In this document: one piece after another, positions 9,498 to 17,580 of the stretch
Layout: each line of letters opens with the position of its first letter
Numbering within the stretch: the first letter of the stretch is position 1
Assembly (NCBI GenBank): GCA_944320795.1
Contig: CALUIU010000016.1
Span: 1 to 64,000 of the forward strand
DNA length: 64,000 nt
Reading direction: 5' to 3'
DNA from: Candidatus Paraprevotella stercoravium
Lineage (GTDB): Bacteria > Bacteroidota > Bacteroidia > Bacteroidales > Bacteroidaceae
Program-made: the position numbers and the translations under genes
The notes under the pieces: model-generated
The model's input: the letters and a program-made list of their open reading frames with translations, nothing else
Databases searched by the model: none
What the model was told of the DNA's origin: nothing

Positions 9498-9534
9498 AAA
9501 AGACGCATGGTTTTTTGTATACCATGCGTCTTTT
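9498..9534. terminator. Terminator downstream of the MCE gene
   Basis: Arms AAAAGACGCATGGT (9498-9511) and its complement (9521-9534) form a perfect 14-bp stem with a 9-base loop. The self-supplied A and T ends make it usable in both directions; it follows the minus-strand MCE gene. The rest of the 237-base gap up to dnaA holds only the dnaA promoter region. Confidence 0.75.
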
Positions 9535-9546
9535 GGATGTTTGTAT

Positions 9547-10440
9547 TTATTTGTCCTTTCTTCCGAATATAGAGAAGTGTACGTAGCGTTTTGGATGTGC
9601 TTTCAAGTCTCTCAAAAGGCTGTCCGCACTACCGATTGTGGTATTGATGTTTCCATAAAGGGTTGTGTCGTTGAGCAGCAGTCCGATGCTGTTGTCGGTG
9701 CGGTTCAGCTTTTCTGTGGCCAGTTGCAGATTGTTCATAGTGGTATCTACTTTGGTCAGCGTGCCTTCCAGATTCAGGGCATTAACCTTGTCAGTCAGTT
9801 GGATTACGTGATCGCCTACAGCTGTGAATTTCTGGGTCATACCAGGAATATCTTTTCGGATAACTTTGTTCAGGTCCTGAGTCGTTTGGTTCAGATTGGC
9901 GGTAAGCTGGCTGGTATTGGCCAGAATTCGGGCGATGTTCGGATCTGAGACGATACGGTTCAGTGTTGAAACCAGTGAATCGACGGTATTCAGTGTCTTT
10001 TCCACTTTGGGTATCATTGTGGCAGCCTGGCTCATCAGATCTGCATTTTCTTTTCCTTCTATGGTATCTCCCGGTTCGAACCGTTCTCTCGGGTTATTGG
10101 CCAGCAGCAGGTTCAGATTGCATCCTCCCAGCATTTCCGTAACCAGTTCGGCAGAGCTGCCTTTGGGTATTCGCATCTGGTCGTCAACCTGGATTTCTAC
10201 GATGACATGACCGTTTTTGTTGTAGTTGTAGAAAATGTCCCGTACAATACCTATATTGTATCCGTCAGCATATACCGGACTTGATTTTGCCAGCCCTTTG
10301 ACATTGCTGAATTCAATATAGTAGAAATTGCTTGACTTGAACAGGTTGATTCCTTTCAGGAAGTTGATTCCTAAAAAGAGCAGGGCCAAGGCCACAATTC
10401 CGGCAATTCCGATTTTTACTTCTTTTGTTAGATTTTTCAT
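9547..10440 (-). CDS. MCE domain protein (MlaD-like lipid transport subunit)
   Basis: This 297-residue protein has an N-terminal membrane helix (about 8-27, GIAGIVALALLFLGINFL) followed by an MCE domain (about 36-115). The VKGLAKSSPVYADGYNIG stretch is typical of the MlaD fold. A long C-terminal region (about 125-285) rich in Leu/Asn/Thr is predicted helical, as in other single-MCE proteins. MlaD hexamers bind phospholipid in the periplasm and feed or drain the outer membrane with an MlaEF ABC transporter. No transporter genes are next to it. It is 10 bases downstream of a cell-wall amidase gene, so the two envelope genes are probably cotranscribed. The direction of lipid movement cannot be inferred. 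Confidence 0.85.
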   Translation of the reverse strand: MKNLTKEVKIGIAGIVALALLFLGINFLKGINLFKSSNFYYIEFSNVKGLAKSSPVYADGYNIGIVRDIFYNYNKNGHVIVEIQVDDQMRIPKGSSAELVTEMLGGCNLNLLLANNPRERFEPGDTIEGKENADLMSQAATMIPKVEKTLNTVDSLVSTLNRIVSDPNIARILANTSQLTANLNQTTQDLNKVIRKDIPGMTQKFTAVGDHVIQLTDKVNALNLEGTLTKVDTTMNNLQLATEKLNRTDNSIGLLLNDTTLYGNINTTIGSADSLLRDLKAHPKRYVHFSIFGRKDK

Positions 10441-10450
10441 ACCTTGTATT

Positions 10451-11737
10451 TTAATTCCTTTTTATTTTCAATGCTTCACTCAGTGGGATTTTTGTATCAT
10501 TCCGGAAGGCCACGATAAAGGCGTCTGGAAATTGTTCCTTGATTTCTTTCTTGATTTCTATGGCTTTTTTATAATCGGATGTGTTGCCATAGGTGTACTT
10601 ATAAATATTGTTTTCCTTGAAACTTTCCACGTTTTTCAGTCCCTTGAAATGCGAACTGCTGATATGTAGTTGGCGGGAACTTGTAAGTATCTGTACTTTA
10701 AAGAGAATCGTGTCGTTTTCCGGACGTGTTTCCACCACTGGAACCGACGATGCCGCAGGAGTGGCATTTGTTTTTGTCTGTACGCTTTGAAGCGTCGGTG
10801 CAGCAGTTGTATCGGTGTTCTCCGCTTTTGGGGCGTTTGCGCTACTAGAGCCGGTTTCGGTAGAAACTGTTGCGGCTGTCTCTACTGGAGCAGGCTTTGC
10901 CGTTTCGTCTGCCTTTTTCTGCTTTTCGGGTGCTTTGAGTGGACTGACAATCCGGTTCTGTTTGTCTTTATACTGGCGAAAGGCGTTGTACAGGCTGTTG
11001 GCCAGTTGGTTGATGCCTTGCGCAGAGTTCAGGTAGCGTTCTTCGTCGGCAGTGGTGATATAGCCCAGTTCGACCAGAACACTGGGCATACTTGTTGCCC
11101 GGAGTACCAGAAATCCGGCCTGATGCACTCCGCGATCAGCTCTTTGGGCCGTGCTTTTGAATTCTCTTTGGATGTTCTTTGCCAGGGATACACTTTGTTC
11201 CATGTATTTGTCCTGCATGAGTTCAAAGATAATATAGCTTTCGGCCGAGCGGGGATCAAATCCTTTATAGCGGGTCTGATAATCCTCTTCTACCAGAATT
11301 ACCGAGTTTTCCCGTTTGGCCACATCCAGATTTTCCTGTGCACGGGCCATACCCAATGTATAGGTTTCTGTGCCCCTTGCGATCTTTTTTCCGGGCATGG
11401 CATTGGTGTGTATGGAAATGAAAAGGTCGGCCTTGGCTTTGTTGGCAATCTGGGCGCGCCGGTCCAAAGGTATGAATACATCGGTTTTCCGGGTATAAAG
11501 CACACGGGTGTCCGGACAGTTGTTTTCGATCAGTTTTCCCAATGCCAATGCTACAGAGAGGTTGATGTTCTTCTCTCTGGAAATCCGTCCCACGGCACCC
11601 GGATCCTTTCCCCCGTGTCCGGCATCCAGCACAACGGTAAAGCTTTTGTTGGCTGGAGCTTTTTCGGCGAACGTTTGCGCGGGTGTGGAAAAGAGCGCTA
11701 TGAAAATGATTATCAGTGAAAAGATATGTTTGCTCAT
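10451..11737 (-). CDS. N-acetylmuramoyl-L-alanine amidase with C-terminal SPOR-like region
   Basis: A zinc amidase that cuts the bond between MurNAc and the peptide stem in periplasmic peptidoglycan. From the chosen ATG the protein has 428 residues: a signal peptide of about 24 residues (ending AQTFA), then an Amidase_3 domain (about 33-250). Likely zinc ligands are His41 (DAGHGG), Glu55 and His110 (SIHTNA), with Glu223 (VELGY) as catalytic residue. An Ala/Pro/Thr-rich linker follows, then a C-terminal region of about 90 residues resembling a SPOR module that would bind denuded glycan at the septum. An in-frame upstream ATG (11818) adds 27 residues and would bury the signal peptide, so 11737 is preferred. 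A TATTTTTG promoter-like box lies at 11754-11761 on the minus strand. The gene is coupled to the MCE gene. Confidence 0.9.
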   Translation of the reverse strand: MSKHIFSLIIIFIALFSTPAQTFAEKAPANKSFTVVLDAGHGGKDPGAVGRISREKNINLSVALALGKLIENNCPDTRVLYTRKTDVFIPLDRRAQIANKAKADLFISIHTNAMPGKKIARGTETYTLGMARAQENLDVAKRENSVILVEEDYQTRYKGFDPRSAESYIIFELMQDKYMEQSVSLAKNIQREFKSTAQRADRGVHQAGFLVLRATSMPSVLVELGYITTADEERYLNSAQGINQLANSLYNAFRQYKDKQNRIVSPLKAPEKQKKADETAKPAPVETAATVSTETGSSSANAPKAENTDTTAAPTLQSVQTKTNATPAASSVPVVETRPENDTILFKVQILTSSRQLHISSSHFKGLKNVESFKENNIYKYTYGNTSDYKKAIEIKKEIKEQFPDAFIVAFRNDTKIPLSEALKIKRN

Positions 11738-11820
11738 TTTGCTTCTTTTCGTGCAAAAATAATAAGTTTTTTTGATATTGGGATTTTTTTTGTCGCTCAA
11801 ATATCCTCGGTTGCTCAATA

Positions 11821-12312
11821 TTATAGATTAATAACAGAATGTGGAAAGAGCATTGTTTCTTTGTTCTCCAGGATAAGAAGTTGTCTCTTCCGTCCGACCC
11901 CGCCCCGGTAATTGCCAGTTGCTCCGCTTTTATTGATGATGCGGTGGCAGGGAATAATCAGGTTGATCGGATTTTCGGCGCAGGCTGTTCCAACGGCGCG
12001 ACAGGCCTTCGGATGTCCGCTTTTTCGGGCCAGTTCCTGATAGCTGATTGTGCTGCCATAGGGAACTGTTGCCAAAGTGTTCCATACTTCTTTTTGAAAA
12101 TCAGTGCCTTGTAAGTAATAAGGAATGGAGAAAGACGTCAGTTCCTTGCGGAAATAAGCCTGAATCTCGTTTTCGGCCTGCTCTAAAAGCGATGTTTTCC
12201 GGTAGCATCCTTCCGGTGTCAGTTTTCCCCAAAGAAGTTTTATGAGTTTCCGGTCTTCTTCGCTTGCTGTCAGAAATCCCAATGGTGTTTCAATATGGAA
12301 AAAATATTTCAT
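11821..12312 (-). CDS. ogt: Methylated-DNA--protein-cysteine methyltransferase
   Basis: This suicide enzyme removes alkyl groups from O6-alkylguanine in DNA. The 163-residue form has a small N-terminal ribonuclease-like domain and the conserved C-terminal domain. That domain contains YGSTISYQELA, the RAVG helix motif (Arg finger near 105) and the alkyl-accepting Cys122 in PCHRII. I chose the ATG at 12312; a start at 12501 would overlap asnA by over 100 bases and lies upstream of the terminator at 12341-12374. No Ada regulatory domain is attached, so an inducible adaptive response is not indicated. The gene is isolated between asnA and the amidase. Confidence 0.9.
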   Translation of the reverse strand: MKYFFHIETPLGFLTASEEDRKLIKLLWGKLTPEGCYRKTSLLEQAENEIQAYFRKELTSFSIPYYLQGTDFQKEVWNTLATVPYGSTISYQELARKSGHPKACRAVGTACAENPINLIIPCHRIINKSGATGNYRGGVGRKRQLLILENKETMLFPHSVINL

Positions 12313-12340
12313 GGTGTTTTGGGGGAAGGAGATAAAAGAC

Positions 12341-12374
12341 CCATAGCCTGTTCCGTTTTTGAAACAGGCTATGG
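12341..12374 (-). terminator. Terminator of asnA
   Basis: A perfect 12-bp stem (12341-12352, CCATAGCCTGTT, with 12363-12374) and a 10-base loop. On the minus strand it is followed by GTCTTTTATC. It lies between asnA and the alkyltransferase gene. Confidence 0.75.
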
Positions 12375-12395
12375 ACAGGTTGTATTTAAGTATAT

Positions 12396-13433
12396 TTAAA
12401 TCAAGGTCATTCCGGCTTCCTGACATTCTTTTCTCATGGCTTCCGGCCAGATACTTGACTGGGTTTCGCCCACGTGTGCCTTGTGCAGCAATACCATGCA
12501 CAGACGACTCTGGCCGATGCCGCCACCAACAGACAATGGCAGAGAACCTTCAAGTAGACGCTTGTGGAAATACAGTTCCTTGCGATCTTCCTTTCCGCTT
12601 TCTTTCAGCTGTTTTTCCAGGGCGGCTTTGTCTACACGGATACCCATGGATGACAGTTCCACCGCACGGTTCAGTACCGGATACCAGATCATCAGGTCAC
12701 CGTTCAGTCCCGGAAGTCCGTTTTCGGCAATGGTTGAGTAATCGTCATAATCCGGTGCGCGCAGATCGTGTTCCTTACCGTCGCCCAACTTGCAGCCGAT
12801 ACCGATGATGAACACTGCTCCGTACTCCTTACAGATAGCGTTTTCACGTTCTTTTGGAGTCAGATCCGGGTATCTTTGACGCAGTTCTTCCGCGTGGATA
12901 AAATGAATTTCTTCCGGCAGATAAGGTTTCAGCTGCGGATAAGTTTCACAGATGAAAAATTCGGTGCGCAGAATGGCCGAATAGATGCGATATACAATTT
13001 TCTTCAGATATTTCAGAGTGCGCTGTTCCGGAGTCACTACACGTTCCCAGTCCCACTGGTCCACATATAGGGAGTGCAGGTTGCCCATTTCCTCGTCGGC
13101 ACGTACGGCATTCATGTCCGTAATAATACCATACCCCGGTTTTACATTATATTCGGCCAGAGTGACCCGTTTCCATTTAGCCAGAGAGTGTACCACTTCG
13201 GCCTTTGCGTCCTGCATGTCTTTGATCGGGAAAGTTACCGGACGTTCCACACCGTTCAGGTCATCGTTCATGCCTAATCCTTTGAGAACGAACAGAGGAG
13301 CGGTTACACGGCGCAGACGCAATTCTGTTGAAATGCTGCTGAGGAAAAAGTCCTTTATTTTTTTGATGGCCAGTTCCGTTTGTTGTAAATCCAGAACTGC
13401 TTTATAATTTTCCGGTTTTATTAAATAGCTCAT
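12396..13433 (-). CDS. asnA: Aspartate--ammonia ligase
   Basis: AsnA makes asparagine from aspartate, ammonia and ATP in the cytosol and is related to class II aminoacyl-tRNA synthetases. The 345 residues cover the whole enzyme. Visible features include the motif-2-like DQWDWERV region near 125-132 and the C-terminal GGGIGQSRLCMVLLHK block near 302-317 that forms the ATP site (motif 3). It is monocistronic: a TATCTTTG box lies upstream at 13474-13481 and a terminator follows the gene. It diverges from the tRNA-Arg gene. AsnB-type glutamine-dependent synthesis would need another locus. Confidence 0.95.
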   Translation of the reverse strand: MSYLIKPENYKAVLDLQQTELAIKKIKDFFLSSISTELRLRRVTAPLFVLKGLGMNDDLNGVERPVTFPIKDMQDAKAEVVHSLAKWKRVTLAEYNVKPGYGIITDMNAVRADEEMGNLHSLYVDQWDWERVVTPEQRTLKYLKKIVYRIYSAILRTEFFICETYPQLKPYLPEEIHFIHAEELRQRYPDLTPKERENAICKEYGAVFIIGIGCKLGDGKEHDLRAPDYDDYSTIAENGLPGLNGDLMIWYPVLNRAVELSSMGIRVDKAALEKQLKESGKEDRKELYFHKRLLEGSLPLSVGGGIGQSRLCMVLLHKAHVGETQSSIWPEAMRKECQEAGMTLI

Positions 13434-13473
13434 TTTGCTTTATTTTTTATATTATTGCTTTCTATTTGTGATG

Positions 13474-13505
13474 CAAAGATAAGAATATTTCATTAAAATG
13501 ACAAT
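13474..13505 (-). promoter_or_regulatory. Promoter of asnA
   Basis: On the minus strand, ATTG (13505-13502), a 20-base spacer and TATCTTTG (13481-13474) give a near-consensus Bacteroidota promoter about 40 bases ahead of the asnA ATG. Confidence 0.65.
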
Positions 13506-13565
13506 AGTGTAAAAGAAATAAATGTCTATATGATTATTGTAGTTTAGTCAAATTTGCATCAGACT

Positions 13566-13597
13566 ATTGCAACATAAAATATTTTTGCTTATTTTTG
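13566..13597 (+). promoter_or_regulatory. Promoter of tRNA-Arg
   Basis: ATTG (13566-13569), 20 bases, then TATTTTTG (13590-13597), ending 11 bases before the mature tRNA. A second identical TATTTTTG starts ten bases earlier (13580-13587), so two overlapping minus-7 boxes are present. Confidence 0.6.
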
Positions 13598-13608
13598 CAA
13601 GAAAATAA

Positions 13609-13682
13609 GGCTCCGTAGCTTAGCTGTATAGAGCGTCAGATTCCGGTTCTGAAGGTCGAGGGTTAGAATCCCTCCGGAGTCA
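13609..13682 (+). tRNA. tRNA-Arg(CCG)
   Basis: A full cloverleaf folds from 13609 to 13682. The 7-bp acceptor stem is GGCTCCG/CGGAGTC with one G-T pair. The D stem is GCTT/GAGC. The anticodon stem TCAGA/TCTGA has loop TTCCGGT and anticodon CCG at 13643-13645. The variable loop has 5 bases, and the T stem is GAGGG/CCCTC. The discriminator is A73 and CCA is not encoded. A20 and C35, known arginine identity elements in E. coli, are both present. The D loop (AGCTGTATA) has T at position 19 and the T loop (TTAGAAT) has A at position 56, replacing the near-universal G19-C56 tertiary pair by U19-A56. The matched change argues for a functional tRNA rather than decay. It reads CGG codons. Confidence 0.93.
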
Positions 13683-13689
13683 CTGGGTG

Positions 13690-13721
13690 GGGAAGTATCC
13701 GAAAGATACTTCCCTTTTTTT
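13690..13721 (+). terminator. Terminator of tRNA-Arg
   Basis: A 10-bp stem GGGAAGTATC/GATACTTCCC (13690-13699 and 13705-13714) with a five-base loop is followed directly by seven T. Strong rho-independent terminator. Confidence 0.9.
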
Positions 13722-13785
13722 ATGTTAATACGTGAATTTATAAACTTTATAGGGACGTTTTTTTCCTTTTTTCTTTAGAATCAAG

Positions 13786-13849
13786 AATTTTATCGGCATG
13801 GTATTTGAATTTCATCAAAACGAAATTTGAATACCATGCCGATAAAATT
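13786..13849 (+). repeat. Long isolated hairpin between tRNA-Arg and pepT
   Basis: Two 28-base arms (13786-13813 and 13822-13849) are complementary except for two adjacent positions that become G-U wobbles in RNA; the loop is 8 bases. The right arm runs into a T/C-rich tract (TTTTCTTTCTTTTT). It lies in the 586-base gene-free gap 13434-14019, after the tRNA terminator, and no promoter of its own is evident. It is far longer than needed for a terminator. It could be a small structured RNA, a dispersed palindromic element or a transcription barrier. No second copy was seen in this window. Confidence 0.7.
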
Positions 13850-13952
13850 TTCTTTCTTTTTGGATAGGATAAGATGGTTCTTTGGAGCAAAAAGAATGAG
13901 GTAAGGGTTTATTTCCTGAATTTGTATGGAAAAAGTGATATACAAATTTGGG

Positions 13953-13984
13953 ATTGCCTGTCAGATTTTCTAATTTTACGTTTG
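13953..13984 (+). promoter_or_regulatory. Promoter of pepT
   Basis: ATTG (13953-13956), 20 bases, then TACGTTTG (13977-13984), 35 bases before the pepT ATG. Confidence 0.6.
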
Positions 13985-14019
13985 AAATCAGAAGTATATA
14001 TTAATAATGTATCTGTAAT

Positions 14020-15255
14020 ATGGAAATATTAGATCGTTTTTTGAAATACGTTCGCTTCGACACTCAGTCGGACGAGCAGTCTGGAGTATGCCCCAGCACC
14101 GCCAAGCAGATGGTGTTTGCCGAATATCTCAAGAAAGAACTGGAGGAAATCGGGCTGGAAGAGATTACGCTCGATGAGCACGGTTATCTGTTTGCTACCT
14201 TGCCGGCCAATACCGATGACGATGTGCCGGTTATTGGTTTTATCGCACACATGGATACTTCGCCCGATTACTCTGGTAAGGATGTAAATCCACGCATTGT
14301 GTCGGCTTATGACGGTGGAGATATTGTGTTGTCGGAAGAATTGGGTATTGTTACCTCACCCAAAAAATTCCCCGAACTGCTCAGCCATGTAGGCGAGGAT
14401 CTGGTGGTGACCGACGGAACGACTCTGTTGGGTGCCGATGACAAGGCCGGTATTGCCGAAATCGTATCGGCTATGGTTTATCTGAAACAGCATCCGGAAA
14501 TCAAGCACGGAAAAATCCGTGTGGGATTCAATCCGGATGAGGAAATCGGAATGGGTGCGCATCTGTTCGACGTGGAGAAGTTCGGTTGCGACTGGGCTTA
14601 CACCATGGACGGCGGCGAAGTGGGTGAGCTGGAGTTTGAGAACTTCAATGCCGCTTCGGCTCATGTCACCGTGAAGGGGTTGAACGTGCATCCGGGATAC
14701 GCCAAGAACAAGATGATTAACTCCAATTACATCGCTGCCGAGTTTGTACGCAGCATGCCGTTGTTGGAAACTCCGGAGCAGACCGACGGTTATGAAGGTT
14801 TCTTCCATCTGATGTCGATGCAGGGCACTGTGGAGAAAACAGAACTGACTTATATCATCCGCGACCATGACCGCAAACGCTTTGAAGAGCGCAAGCTGTA
14901 TGTTCAGAAACTCGTGGAACAGTTTAATAAGAAATATGGCGAGGGTACGGTAAGCGCTGAGGTTTCCGATCAATATTATAACATGCGCGAGGTGGTTGAG
15001 CCGAGCATGCATATTATTGATGTAGCTCAGCGGGCCATGCAGGACTGTGGCATTCCTTGTGAGGTGAAAGCCATCCGTGGCGGTACCGACGGAGCACAGC
15101 TGTCGTTCAAGGGACTTCCTTGTCCGAATATCTTTGCCGGAGGACTGAATTTCCACGGTCGGCATGAGTTTATTCCGGTGGCCAGTCTGACCAAAGCCAT
15201 GAATACCATTGTGCGTATCTGTGAACTGGTGCCGACTTTAGATATCAAAAAATAA
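14020..15255 (+). CDS. pepT: Peptidase T (tripeptide aminopeptidase)
   Basis: A cytosolic two-zinc M20 peptidase that removes N-terminal residues from tripeptides. All expected residues are in place in the 411-residue protein: His77 and Asp79 (AHMDTS), bridging Asp140 (GADDKAG), catalytic Glu174 with Glu175 (NPDEEIG), Asp197 (TMDGGE) and the C-terminal zinc His near 382 (HGRHEF). The dimerisation lid domain lies between about 210 and 320. Length equals the E. coli enzyme. The gene has its own promoter and a terminator at 15276-15305, so it is monocistronic. Confidence 0.96.
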   Translation: MEILDRFLKYVRFDTQSDEQSGVCPSTAKQMVFAEYLKKELEEIGLEEITLDEHGYLFATLPANTDDDVPVIGFIAHMDTSPDYSGKDVNPRIVSAYDGGDIVLSEELGIVTSPKKFPELLSHVGEDLVVTDGTTLLGADDKAGIAEIVSAMVYLKQHPEIKHGKIRVGFNPDEEIGMGAHLFDVEKFGCDWAYTMDGGEVGELEFENFNAASAHVTVKGLNVHPGYAKNKMINSNYIAAEFVRSMPLLETPEQTDGYEGFFHLMSMQGTVEKTELTYIIRDHDRKRFEERKLYVQKLVEQFNKKYGEGTVSAEVSDQYYNMREVVEPSMHIIDVAQRAMQDCGIPCEVKAIRGGTDGAQLSFKGLPCPNIFAGGLNFHGRHEFIPVASLTKAMNTIVRICELVPTLDIKK

Positions 15256-15275
15256 TCATACACCTTTAAAATCTG

Positions 15276-15305
15276 ATCGGGAAAGCTAGTTCTTTCCCGA
15301 TTTTT
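15276..15305 (+). terminator. Terminator of pepT
   Basis: Stem ATCGGGAAAG/CTTTCCCGAT (15276-15285 and 15292-15301) followed by TTTT and TATATT. It ends only nine bases before the ATG of the antiporter gene, so that gene is either expressed by readthrough or has a promoter inside this stretch. Confidence 0.8.
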
Positions 15306-15313
15306 ATATTCTT

Positions 15314-17557
15314 ATGAACCATCTTCCTGATCTGATCAAAGATTTGGCGCTGATTCTTGCTGTGGCCGGAATTGTAGCCTTGATTTTCAAACGTCTGAAA
15401 CAGCCTCTGGTTTTGGGATACATTGTGGCCGGATTCCTGGCCGGACCTCATCTGGTGTGGATTCCTACCATACGCGATATCAATGATGTGCAGGTGTGGG
15501 CCGATATCGGTGTGATTGTATTGCTTTTTTCCTTGGGCTTGGAATTCAGTTTCAAGAAAATCGTGCGGATGGGAGGCGCACCGATCATTGCCGTAAGTGT
15601 CATTATCTTTTCGATGATGCTTTTGGGCTCTTCGGTCGGTTCCCTGTTCGGGTGGGGGAGGATGGATTGTATTTACTTGGGCGGTATGCTGGCCATGTCG
15701 TCCACGACCATTATCTATAAGGCCTTTCAGGATTTGAATCTGCTGTCACAAAGGTTTACCGGTATGGTGCTCAGTGTGCTGATTCTTGAAGATGTGCTGG
15801 CCATTGTGTTGATGGTGGTACTGTCTACTTTGGCCTTGAAGAACAGCATTGTGGGCGAAGATATGCTGGGCAGTATGTTCAAACTGGTGTTTTTCCTGAT
15901 TGTGTGGTTTGTCATCGGTTTGTACCTCATTCCTACCTTCCTGAGTAAGAACCGTAAGTGGATTAACGATGAGATTCTGCTGATTGTATCGTTGGCATTC
16001 TGTTTCGGTATGGCGGTATTGGCTGTAAAGAGCGGTTACAGTGCCGCTTTCGGAGCCTTTGTTGTGGGTTCTATTCTGGCCGAGACGGTTGAGGCAGAGC
16101 ATATCGGCAAGCTGATTTCACCGATTAAGGATCTGTTCGGAGCCATTTTCTTTGTGTCTGTCGGCATGTTGGTTGAACCTCAGGTTTTAGCGGATTATGC
16201 CTGGCCGATTGCGGCTATTGTCTGCACGATTATTCTGGGACAGACTATTTTCGGTACCATCGGTTATCTGGTGTCCGGGCAGACTTTCCGTGATGCTTTG
16301 CGTTGTGGCTTGAGTATGACCCAGATCGGTGAGTTCGCTTTTATCATTGCTTCTTTAGGACTTTCTTTAGGGGTGATCAGTAAATTTCTGTATCCGGTTG
16401 TCGTAGCTGTTTCTGTCATTACCACCTTTACGACCCCCTATATGATTCGTCTGGCTGATCCTCTTTATCGGGTGGTCGTCAAGTTGATGCCTCACTCCTG
16501 GCTGGAATTTTTTACGCAGAATGCGTCTTCTGGCGTGACCCGTGTGAACCATGATAGTAATTGGAAACGTCTGCTTTCTGCCATTCTCAAAATCGTACTG
16601 GTATATGCGGCGCTGAGTCTGGCAGTCATTGCTTTCTCGTTCGGAATTCTGTTACCGTTGTTCCGTGCGCATCTGGGCCACTGGTGGGGCAACGCGCTGT
16701 GTGGACTGCTCACGGTGCTGTGCGTGTCTCCTTTCCTGCGGGCCATTATGGCCAAGAAGAACCATTCCGTGGAATTCACGACTTTATGGAATGAGAGCAA
16801 GTATAATCGCGTTCCTCTGGCTTTTCTGATTCTGCTTCGTGTGCTTCTGGCCGTGTCTTTTGTGTTCTATATAGCCCGTTATCTCATCCCATTTGCCGAT
16901 GTCTGGCTGTTGGGAGTGGCTTTTGTTATGGTGGTCATTATGATTTTTTCACGCCGTCTCAAGCTGCAATCCATCAGGATGGAGCAGGCCTTCAAACACA
17001 ATCTGCGCAGTCGTGAGGATTTTCAGCGGCGTCATTCTGACAAGATGCCACGTTATGCGCGTCATTTGCTGTCGCAGAACCTGCATCTGTCTGTGTGTCA
17101 GTTGCCTGAACATTCGTTGTGGGGCGGAAAAAAACTAGCGGAATTGAATCTGGCCCATAAGTACGGCATTCATGTGGCGGCCATTATTCGGGGAGAACGC
17201 CATATCCATGTTCCCAACGGAGATGATATGCTGTTTCCGGGCGACCGCCTGCAAGTGATCGGTTCCGACGCCCAGCTGATGCGTTTCAATAAGATTCTTG
17301 CCGAACAAGTATATGTATTGCCGGAGTATAATGACGCTTGCGATATGGTGATGCGCAAGCTTTATATCGGTGCCGGTTCACCGTTCTTGGGTAAGAGTAT
17401 AAAAAACAGTGATATCAGAGACCGATATCACTGTATGGTAGTAGGATGGGAGACTTCTGAAGGAGTGTTGGAGCGTCCGGATCCCGACCGCACCTTCGAG
17501 GAAGGCGATCTGCTGTGGATTGTCGGGGAGGAGGAGTCGCTCAAGCAACTGCTCTGA
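15314..17557 (+). CDS. CPA2 cation:proton antiporter with two RCK_C-like domains
   Basis: An inner-membrane monovalent cation/proton antiporter of the KefB/KefC family, 747 residues. Residues 1 to about 390 form the exchanger core of about 12 membrane segments, including VLILEDVLAIVLMVVLS (about 151-167), where the transport Asp is expected. A second membrane cluster of about three helices follows (about 420-550). The soluble C-terminus holds two TrkA_C/RCK_C-like modules (about 590-665 and 675-747, each with the GDxLxVIG or GDLLWIVG ending). No Rossmann-fold RCK_N (GxGxxG) is visible, unlike KefC, so gating by glutathione adducts or NAD(H) through that domain is not supported. The ion (potassium or sodium) is unknown. 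The next gene is convergent. Confidence 0.88.
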   Translation: MNHLPDLIKDLALILAVAGIVALIFKRLKQPLVLGYIVAGFLAGPHLVWIPTIRDINDVQVWADIGVIVLLFSLGLEFSFKKIVRMGGAPIIAVSVIIFSMMLLGSSVGSLFGWGRMDCIYLGGMLAMSSTTIIYKAFQDLNLLSQRFTGMVLSVLILEDVLAIVLMVVLSTLALKNSIVGEDMLGSMFKLVFFLIVWFVIGLYLIPTFLSKNRKWINDEILLIVSLAFCFGMAVLAVKSGYSAAFGAFVVGSILAETVEAEHIGKLISPIKDLFGAIFFVSVGMLVEPQVLADYAWPIAAIVCTIILGQTIFGTIGYLVSGQTFRDALRCGLSMTQIGEFAFIIASLGLSLGVISKFLYPVVVAVSVITTFTTPYMIRLADPLYRVVVKLMPHSWLEFFTQNASSGVTRVNHDSNWKRLLSAILKIVLVYAALSLAVIAFSFGILLPLFRAHLGHWWGNALCGLLTVLCVSPFLRAIMAKKNHSVEFTTLWNESKYNRVPLAFLILLRVLLAVSFVFYIARYLIPFADVWLLGVAFVMVVIMIFSRRLKLQSIRMEQAFKHNLRSREDFQRRHSDKMPRYARHLLSQNLHLSVCQLPEHSLWGGKKLAELNLAHKYGIHVAAIIRGERHIHVPNGDDMLFPGDRLQVIGSDAQLMRFNKILAEQVYVLPEYNDACDMVMRKLYIGAGSPFLGKSIKNSDIRDRYHCMVVGWETSEGVLERPDPDRTFEEGDLLWIVGEEESLKQLL

Positions 17558-17580
17558 CGGATGATTTCCGAATATGAAGG

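Noticed and set aside
9381..9572. A 63-codon open frame between dnaA and the MCE gene
   Set aside because: It spans the dnaA promoter box and the MCE terminator hairpin and runs into the MCE coding region; the protein has no recognisable feature.
10670..11719. A 349-codon open frame on the plus strand opposite the amidase gene
   Set aside because: It is antisense to a gene with a complete active site, shows cysteine-rich low-quality protein and no domain. Similar long shadows opposite pepT (14356-15165) and purM (53696-54529) were discarded for the same reason.
13609..13850. tRNA 3' end as a mobile-element attachment site
   Set aside because: No duplicate of the tRNA 3' sequence, integrase gene or foreign gene block was found next to it.
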